This document shows, piece by piece, positions 8,454 to 13,050 of a stretch of 13,050 bases of DNA. Source of the DNA: Alphaproteobacteria bacterium (GTDB taxonomy: Bacteria; Pseudomonadota; Alphaproteobacteria; UBA828); contig JAJDVB010000080.1 of assembly GCA_022826345.1 (NCBI GenBank), positions 1 through 13,050 on the forward strand. The letters run 5' to 3'. The stretch's first letter is position 1. Each line of letters opens with the position of its first letter. The notes beneath the pieces are model-generated. The model saw only the letters and a program-made list of their open reading frames with translations. It ran no database searches and was not told the origin of the DNA. Made by a program: the position numbers and the translations under genes.

Positions 8454-8457
8454 TATA
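8452..8457 (-). promoter_or_regulatory. candidate -10 box of the MaoC/synthetase/RidA unit
   Basis: Reading the minus strand, TATACT lies at 8457-8452, 55 bases before the MaoC-like ATG. It differs from TATAAT at one position. The -35 region is poor; TTAGCG with a 15-base spacer or GAGTTA with an 18-base spacer are the best readings, so the promoter may need an activator. Transcription would begin near 8445. Confidence 0.45.
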
Positions 8458-8479
8458 CGCAGGCAGGATCGGCGCTAAC

Positions 8480-8569
8480 TCAGTATTCCAGCACGAATGC
8501 TATTTCAAAGCGGATGCTGCCTCCAGTTGGTTCGACCCCGTGAGAGCCTTCTGCCAGCGTCTCGATCAT
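8480..8569 (-). pseudogene. unidentified gene tail next to the broken hydrolase
   Basis: Directly after the broken hydrolase, in another minus-strand frame, 29 codons run from an ATG at 8569 to TGA at 8480-8482, ending GGSIRFEIAFVLEY. The alternating hydrophobic residues look like a C-terminal beta strand of a real protein. I do not recognise the family. The frame can be read a few codons further upstream, but the hydrolase reading takes over there. Most likely it is the end of another gene joined to the hydrolase start by a deletion. Confidence 0.3.
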
Positions 8570-8691
8570 GAGGAGGTGTGCAGCGATTCGTGGAGCAGCA
8601 CGACCGACGGGCCGCTGCCGGCGCGGCGCACCATGACGCGGCGCTCGCCGCAAGCGACGAAGCGATGCTCGATCCTGCCGGCGCCGCTCAC
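8566..8691 (-). pseudogene. N-terminal remnant of an alpha/beta hydrolase
   Basis: The GTG at 8691-8689 overlaps the TGA of the upstream ligase gene by four bases (GTGA), a normal coupled start. The frame gives 41 residues: a short lead, then FVACGERRVMVRRAGSG and PSVVLLHES, which is the first beta hairpin and the HG-like oxyanion loop of alpha/beta hydrolases. After HTSS it hits TGA at 8568-8566, where a full protein would run on for more than 200 residues with Ser, Asp and His catalytic residues. None of these is present downstream. The gene was therefore once the next member of the amidohydrolase-ligase unit and has lost nearly all of its length. Confidence 0.6.
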
Positions 8692-10226
8692 GCGCCCGTT
8701 TCCCTGAGCACCCGCTTCAACACCTTGCCGCCCGGATTGCGCGGCAGGGCGTCGATGAAATCGACCTCCTTGGGGACCTTGAAGGAGGCAAGGTTCTCCT
8801 TGCCGTAAGCGATCAGCTCATCGGGCGAGGGCTGCGAGTCCGGCCGTGGCACCACGAAAGCCTTGATCCGCTCGCCCCAGTACTCGTCCGGCACGCCGAC
8901 CACGGCCACCTCGCGCACCGCCGGATGCCGCGAGAGCGCGTCCTCCACCTCGCGCGGATAGACGTTGACCCCGCCGGAGATGATCATGTCCTTCCTGCGG
9001 TCGACGATGTAGACGTAGCCCTCCTCGTCGCGCCGCGCCACGTCGCCGGCCGAGACCCAGTCGCCCCGCATCGTGGCCTTGGTCTCCTCGGGCTTGTTCC
9101 AGTAGCCGTTGAAGAGATAGGGCGAGGTGCTGAAGAGCTCGCCCACATCGCCGGGCGCGGCCTCGTTGCCCTCGTCGTCGAGCAGGCGGATGCGGTTGCC
9201 GACGAACGGGAGGCCCACGCAGCTCTTCTTGCGGAGCTGATCGGGCGGGCGCAGGTTAGTGACGATGCCGGCCTCGGTCGAGCCGTAGGTCTCGTGCAGC
9301 ACGCCCTCGCCGAACTGGGCGACGATCTTCTCCTTGGTGACTTGCGGGAGCGGCGCCGCGTTGGAGACCAGCGCCGTCAGCCCGTGGTCGCGGTAGCGCG
9401 AAAGGACGCCCTCGCCCAGGTTGAGGATGGCGTGGAAATGCGTCGGCACCATGAAGGTGCCGGTGAAGTGGTCGTCGCAGAGCCGCTTCATCACCAGCTC
9501 CGGGTCGAACCGGGGCATGAGCTCGCAAAAGCCGCCGAAGAAGACAGCGGCCAACGCGAAGACGAAGCCGCCACCGTGGAACAGCGGCGCGAAGGCGAGA
9601 TGGGTGTCGTCCGGACCGTAGCATCCGTATTCTGCCGCCATGCCGAAGCACGAGAGCACCCGCGAGCGGTGGGACAGCACGATGCCCTTGGGCGTGCCCG
9701 TGGTGCCCGAGGTGTATGAGATGGCGAACGGCTGCCATTCTTCCGGTGTCTCGTCCGGCTCTTCTGGCGCCGCACTGGCCAGCCACTCGTCATAGCTCCC
9801 GCCCAATACCAGAACGCGCTCGATCCCCTCCAGCGCCGCGCTCCTGGCAAGCTCCTCGCAGGTCTCATCGACCACCAGCACGCGAGGCCCGCAATCCTGA
9901 CAGATCACTTCCAGTTCTTTCGCCGAGAGCCGCGTGTTGATCGTGGCGACCGCTACTCCCATAGCCGAGAACCCGGCCACAACCTCGATGTATTCGAGGC
10001 GGTTCAGCGCGAGCAGCATCACCCTGTCGCCGGGGACGAGGCCGAGATCGTGCCGGGCGCCGGCGCTCACCCGGTCGATCCGTGCGACCAGCTGTCGGTA
10101 AGTGAGCGCGCGCTCCCCTTCGCGCAGCGCGACCTTGTCCGGCGTGCGTTGCGCCGCCGTGCGGATACCCGTCGCGATGGTCGCGGAACGATAGGTCGCG
10201 GGCCGGCCGCCGTCGCGCTCGGTCAT
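8688..10226 (-). CDS. AMP-dependent acyl-CoA ligase (fatty-acid/aryl-acid CoA ligase type)
   Basis: A 512-residue ANL-superfamily ligase that makes an acyl-CoA through an acyl adenylate. Motifs: phosphate loop YTSGTTGTPKGI (171-182), YGSTE (314-318), Asp395 in GDWVSAGDVA, Arg410 in YIVDRRKDMI, SGGVNVYPREVE (417-428), and catalytic Lys501 in PRNPGGKVLKR. The GGVNVYP form and short length are those of class I fatty-acyl/aryl-CoA ligases, unlike the acetyl-CoA-synthetase type ligase to the left, so the two are not recent duplicates. The ATG at 10226 follows the amidohydrolase stop by nine bases and uses a GAGG that overlaps that stop. It belongs to the amidohydrolase-ligase-hydrolase unit. Aryl acids such as benzoates, or long-chain acids, are both possible substrates. 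Confidence 0.92.
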   Translation of the reverse strand: MTERDGGRPATYRSATIATGIRTAAQRTPDKVALREGERALTYRQLVARIDRVSAGARHDLGLVPGDRVMLLALNRLEYIEVVAGFSAMGVAVATINTRLSAKELEVICQDCGPRVLVVDETCEELARSAALEGIERVLVLGGSYDEWLASAAPEEPDETPEEWQPFAISYTSGTTGTPKGIVLSHRSRVLSCFGMAAEYGCYGPDDTHLAFAPLFHGGGFVFALAAVFFGGFCELMPRFDPELVMKRLCDDHFTGTFMVPTHFHAILNLGEGVLSRYRDHGLTALVSNAAPLPQVTKEKIVAQFGEGVLHETYGSTEAGIVTNLRPPDQLRKKSCVGLPFVGNRIRLLDDEGNEAAPGDVGELFSTSPYLFNGYWNKPEETKATMRGDWVSAGDVARRDEEGYVYIVDRRKDMIISGGVNVYPREVEDALSRHPAVREVAVVGVPDEYWGERIKAFVVPRPDSQPSPDELIAYGKENLASFKVPKEVDFIDALPRNPGGKVLKRVLRETGA

Positions 10227-10235
10227 GGTGCGGCC

Positions 10236-11108
10236 TCAGCCACCGTCCGCCGCCACCTGCGGCAGCCTGAAGACGCGGAGCGCATTCTCCCGCATCAGCG
10301 CCTTGTAGGCTTCTGGGCGGAGGTCGAGTTCGGCGATCTCGGCCACGGCGCGCTCAGGATCGATCACCGGCCAGTCGGTGCCGAACAGCACCTTCCGGCG
10401 ACCGTAGGTATTCAGGTAATGGACGAGCTGCGGCGGCCAGTAGCGCGGCGCGTAGGCATCGACGCCGATGTAGACATGCTCGTGCTTCCACGCCATCGAG
10501 ATCATCTCGTCGGTCCAGGGAATTCCGATGTGGATGCCGAGCAGCTTGAGCTCGGGGAAGTCGCAGGCCACCTGATCCAGACAGATGGGGCGCCCCACGC
10601 TCCGCATCCGGCGCTCGCGCTGATACACCAGGCTGTGACCCACCTGCATCATGATCGGCACGTCGAGCTCGCAGCACTTGGCGTAGTAGGGGTAATACTT
10701 GGCGTCGTCGGGCGCGAGCTCGAACCAGTGCGGATAGAGGTGGGCGCCGACGAAACCCAGCTCGTTGACCGCGTATTCCAGGTCGCGCAGGCCCTGCATG
10801 CCGCGGTAGGGGTCGACGCCCGCGAGCCCGGCGAAGCGGGTGGTGTGGCTCTGGCAGATCTCGTGGACCCGCTCGTAGGAAATCTCGAACGAGCCGGCAA
10901 GCCGCATGTCGCCGGCACGTACCGCGATCATCAATGAGAGTTCGATTTCGGCGCGGTTCATCTTCTCGACGTAGTCGTCGACGGTGACGCCGCCGCGCAT
11001 CTCTGCCGGCATCCTGATCTGGTCCTGGAAGACCGCGTCGATGCCGGTCTGGCCCTGCTCCACCTCCTGCGGCGTGTACGGGTTGACGACGATATCGATC
11101 GCTTTCAT
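10236..11108 (-). CDS. amidohydrolase-2 family protein with altered N-terminal metal motif
   Basis: A 290-residue TIM-barrel protein of the amidohydrolase-2 family, which includes ACMSD- and resorcylate-type decarboxylases and lactone hydrolases. The barrel is visible as FAGLAGVDPYRGMQGLRDLE, GFVGAHLYPHW with His123, MMQVGHS with His158, LGIHIGIPW with His193, and LFGTDWPV with Asp245, matching the later metal ligands and catalytic residues. The family normally opens with a D.H.H pair on the first strand; here it reads IDIVVNPYTP, with no histidine. Either metal binding differs or only part of the site is used. The start ATG at 11108 has an AGGGG about ten bases upstream. It lies 36 bases after the truncated ABC ATPase and nine before the ligase. 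A role in making or decarboxylating the acid used by the ligase is plausible but unproven. Confidence 0.82.
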   Translation of the reverse strand: MKAIDIVVNPYTPQEVEQGQTGIDAVFQDQIRMPAEMRGGVTVDDYVEKMNRAEIELSLMIAVRAGDMRLAGSFEISYERVHEICQSHTTRFAGLAGVDPYRGMQGLRDLEYAVNELGFVGAHLYPHWFELAPDDAKYYPYYAKCCELDVPIMMQVGHSLVYQRERRMRSVGRPICLDQVACDFPELKLLGIHIGIPWTDEMISMAWKHEHVYIGVDAYAPRYWPPQLVHYLNTYGRRKVLFGTDWPVIDPERAVAEIAELDLRPEAYKALMRENALRVFRLPQVAADGG

Positions 11109-11144
11109 CGCAGCTGCCCCTGCATTTCGTGTTTCCTCACAATC

Positions 11145-11474
11145 CTAGCCCGGAAGCTCCCCGGCCACCGCACGCCAGCAGCGCACCGAGCGGCCGGCGG
11201 ACACCTCATCCAGCACCTGCGGCGTGGCGCGGCAACGCTCCACCTGGTTCGGGCAACGACCATACAGGTAGCAGCCCTCCGCCAGCGAGACCGGGCTCGG
11301 GATCTCGCCCTTGAGCGTCACGCGCTCGGGCCGGTCGACCCGCCGGTCGGTGATGTCGGGGAAGAGGTGGGAGGCCAGCAGCACCCGCGAATAGGGGTGG
11401 AGTGGCGCCCGGAACACCTCCGCGCGTGTGCCGGTCTCGACCACCTGCCTGAGATACATCACCACGAATCGATC
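11145..11474 (-). pseudogene. C-terminal remnant of an oligo/dipeptide ABC transporter ATPase (DppF/OppF-type)
   Basis: About 109 residues match the last third of a peptide-transporter ATPase. DRFVVMYLRQVVETG is the strand after the switch histidine, HPYSRVLLAS is the HPYT motif of the oligo_HPY domain, and GEIPSP...GCYLYGRCP..VERC is the Cys-rich C-terminus that binds an iron-sulfur cluster in some members. Walker A, signature and Walker B, which should lie in the preceding 220 residues, are absent. Recognisable sequence starts at the Asp codon at 11474; before that the open frame continues to 11747 with unrelated residues. The gene is thus truncated by a rearrangement at about 11475-11480. 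Its old position, just before the amidohydrolase, suggests that this catabolic unit once had its own peptide-type importer. Confidence 0.75.
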
Positions 11475-11586
11475 GCAATTTGGAGCCGCCTCGGCCCGGG
11501 AAATCTGCCAAGTTCCAGTCGACCGTGTTGGGCAGGGTGTGGGGCTGGCGGCAAGCAATGTTGAAAAGCCGAATTCGTACAGAAGG

Positions 11587-12087
11587 TTACAGGAACACCC
11601 GACTCCCACCCCCATGTTCGATCCAGGAAAGATTAAACGTGGGGAACCTGTTCGTTGCGAAAATGCGAGCGCTCTCGAAACCCGGAGTGTGCGGGATTGG
11701 CGGCACAATATATATGCGCGTGGCGCCCGGCAGCCCGAAATTGTCAAACCAGCGGCCCACCATTGACGGCAAGTGAGTTGTTATCGGGCCGTGCTGATCG
11801 TGTCGATCATGACTGGCTTGGAATTTGTTCAAACCATCTCGAAAAACGATCGAGATCGCGTCAGTCACCCGTCCCCAGAATTCGCGATCTTGGTAGTCTC
11901 GCGTAGCGGCGCAGATCTCGTCGCCAAATAGCTCGCGTGCCTCCCTTGAGTTGCGGAAGCGCTCAATGCCGACACGATAACTCTCCGAGGAGCGGTTCGC
12001 CTCGGGCACGGGCCGTTCAAGGGAATTGCCCACGGTGGGCTCGGAGGGCTCAATTTCGTGTTCTATGCCGTGGAGCCCTGTAACCAC
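11587..12087 (-). pseudogene. probable C-terminal remnant of a glutamine-synthetase-family protein
   Basis: The open frame begins with TGLHGIEHEIEPSEPTVGN, then IERFRNSREARELFGDE and FWGRVTD (12087 to about 11860). This order fits the end of glutamine synthetase and gamma-glutamylpolyamine synthetase proteins: AGL.GIE..L.P..P..GN, then RF..S..A.ELFG, then VTDWE. The N-terminal catalytic domain is missing, and just upstream the frame runs into TGA near 12108. After the VTD the sequence no longer resembles the family, and the rest of the frame (to 11587) is unrecognised. Base composition is less GC-rich than in the intact genes. I read it as a decayed gene end, with moderate confidence as to family. 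Confidence 0.5.
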
Positions 12088-12241
12088 AGAGACTGATCAT
12101 GCTCGGCATCCTGCGTTGCGACGCCGATGCAGCTATGGCGAAGGAAGTTGGCGTCTCCAGCGGCGCACGGCGTCGCTTGAGGTAAGGCCCAGAACCTAGC
12201 AGCGAGACCGCCAGGCTCAGAGCCTTTCGTCAGCCAACTCC
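12088..12241. other. unassigned decayed DNA between the synthetase remnant and the IS
   Basis: I find no gene, RNA or repeat here that can be supported. Short frames are present on both strands without motifs. It probably belongs to the same degraded segment that begins at about 11475. Confidence 0.3.
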
Positions 12242-12275
12242 TGACCTGCCCCCGACGACTGGTCCAGTTCGAATG

Positions 12276-13049
12276 TTAGTGCATTGCCGGTTTCCCGGCC
12301 AAGCTGGGTGGCCGGCGGAGCGTAGCGGAGCCGGGCGGCCAGCTTGGCATGACGATCGTCTCCGGAGCCGGCGGCCGGTATCCCAGGCTGCCATGCGGGC
12401 GGATCGCGTTGTAATGGCACCGCCACGATTCAATGAGAACCTGGGCTTCCTTCAGGGTGTAGAAGATCTCCCCGTTCAGGAGCTCGTCGCGTAGCCGCGC
12501 ATTGAAACTCTCGATATAGCCGTTCTCCCAGGGTGAGCCCGGCTCGATGAAGGCGGTGCGGGACCCCGCCGCAGCAACCCATCGCCGCACGGCCTCGGCG
12601 ACGAACTCCGGGCCGTTGTCGGAGCGGATCCAGGCCGGGATGCCGCGCAGGATGAACAGGTCGGTCAGCACGTCGATGACGTCGATCGAGGAGAGCTTGC
12701 GCCGGACCCGGATGGCCAGGCTCTCGCGGGTGAACTCATCCAGGACGTTGAGCATGCGGAAGGCCCGGCCGTCATACGTCCGGTGATGCACGAAGTCGTA
12801 GGACCAGACATGGTCCGCCCGCTCGGCCCGCAGCCGGATGCAGGAGCCGTCATTCAGCCACAGACGGCCCCGCTTCGGTTGTTTCTCGGGCACCTTCAGC
12901 CCCTCGCGTCGCCACAGGCGCTCGACCCGCTTGTCGTTGACCTGCCAGCCGGCGTCGCGCAGCAGGGCCGCGATGCGCCGGTAGCCGTAACGGCCATACT
13001 GGCGGGCCAGCGCGATCATGTCCGCGACCAGGCGGTCCTCGTCGTCACG
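12276..13049 (-). CDS. IS3-family transposase OrfB, 5' part outside window
   Basis: The DDE integrase-core protein of the insertion sequence. The reading frame is open to the window edge, giving 10 codons (beginning RDDEDRLVAD) before the first visible Met at 13019, so the gene starts outside. Residues counted from that Met: helix-turn-helix-like YGRYGYRRIAALLRDAGW (8-25), RLWRREGLKVP, then WSYDF with Asp75, IRSDNGPEF with Asp134, and ENGYIESFN with Glu170. The second Asp and the Glu are 35 residues apart, as in DD(35)E enzymes. RDELLNGEIFYTL and HYNAIRPHGSLGYRPP close the domain. No stop or frameshift is seen, so it may be active if OrfA is intact. In this family OrfB is normally made as an OrfAB fusion by programmed frameshifting; that site is not in the window. 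Confidence 0.92.
   Translation of the reverse strand, partial: RDDEDRLVADMIALARQYGRYGYRRIAALLRDAGWQVNDKRVERLWRREGLKVPEKQPKRGRLWLNDGSCIRLRAERADHVWSYDFVHHRTYDGRAFRMLNVLDEFTRESLAIRVRRKLSSIDVIDVLTDLFILRGIPAWIRSDNGPEFVAEAVRRWVAAAGSRTAFIEPGSPWENGYIESFNARLRDELLNGEIFYTLKEAQVLIESWRCHYNAIRPHGSLGYRPPAPETIVMPSWPPGSATLRRPPSLAGKPAMH
12298..12348. repeat. long imperfect hairpin inside the 3' end of OrfB
   Basis: GCCAAGCTGG at 12298-12307 pairs perfectly with CCAGCTTGGC at 12339-12348. Inward, CCGGC and GCCGG continue the stem after a mismatched step, around a GGAGCGTAGCGGAG-type loop. The arms lie in codons for the C-terminal tail of the transposase. There is no T run next to it. It could slow transcripts at the edge of the element or just reflect a GC-rich tail. 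Confidence 0.45.
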
Positions 13050-13050
13050 G

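Larger units (their letters stand above)
12242..13050 (-). mobile_element. IS3-family (IS407-group-like) insertion sequence, one end, cut by window edge
   Basis: The element is defined by its OrfB and by a probable terminal repeat, TGACCTGCCCCCGACGACT from 12242, which begins with the TGACCTGC-type end I associate with the IS407 group. The OrfB stop lies 34 bases inside this end, normal spacing for such elements. OrfA and the other terminal repeat lie beyond 13050. The exact boundary and target duplication cannot be confirmed without the other end. Confidence 0.7.

Noticed and set aside
8447..8707. Plus-strand open frame of 86 codons between the hydratase and ligase units
   Set aside because: The opposite strand carries a recognisable hydrolase fragment, and this frame has no motif or start signal.
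8925..9719. A 264-codon plus-strand open frame
   Set aside because: Antisense shadow of the acyl-CoA ligase, dominated by Val, Ala, Asp and Arg with no domain.
10050..10937. A 295-codon plus-strand open frame
   Set aside because: Antisense to the ligase and amidohydrolase; residue make-up is that of a complementary-strand shadow.

Overview
The window comes from a high-GC proteobacterial chromosome. Codon use, Shine-Dalgarno spacing and gene families fit an alphaproteobacterium of the Rhodospirillales/Rhizobiales kind, but no marker gene fixes the taxon. It is a catabolic accessory region: a branched-chain-amino-acid-type (HAAT) ABC importer, CoA-dependent acid degradation enzymes, and a margin of broken genes and insertion-sequence material at each end.

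Layout. Positions 1-123 hold what looks like the last 40 codons of a transposase, followed by non-coding DNA and a candidate promoter. On the plus strand, 458-5909 is one tightly packed transcription unit: periplasmic binding protein, isochorismatase-family amidohydrolase, livH, livM, livG, livF. On the minus strand and convergent with it, 8397-5881 is a second unit: MaoC-like hydratase, acyl-CoA synthetase, RidA-family protein. It has its own candidate promoter with a perfect inverted repeat over the start point. Further right on the minus strand lies a third unit: a truncated oligopeptide ABC ATPase (11474-11145), an amidohydrolase-2 protein, a second acyl-CoA ligase, and the first 41 codons of an alpha/beta hydrolase that breaks off. 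From 11475 to 12241 the DNA is decayed, with a probable glutamine-synthetase C-terminal remnant. From about 12242 to the right edge is one end of an IS3-family (IS407-like) element carrying OrfB.

How the genes may work together (inference). The importer brings in a small amide, ureido or amino-acid-like compound. The isochorismatase-family hydrolase resembles RutB/biuret hydrolase around its catalytic Lys and Cys and could release an acid or carbamate. The acyl-CoA synthetase would activate the acid and the MaoC-like hydratase would hydrate the enoyl-CoA. The RidA-family protein lacks the classical arginine of imine deaminases. The amidohydrolase/ligase pair looks like a separate acid-degrading cassette whose ends have been lost. 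Most genes are ordinary members of known families. The best leads are the non-canonical livF start, the promoter/operator at 8438-8457, the two enzymes missing signature residues, and the rearrangement scars.
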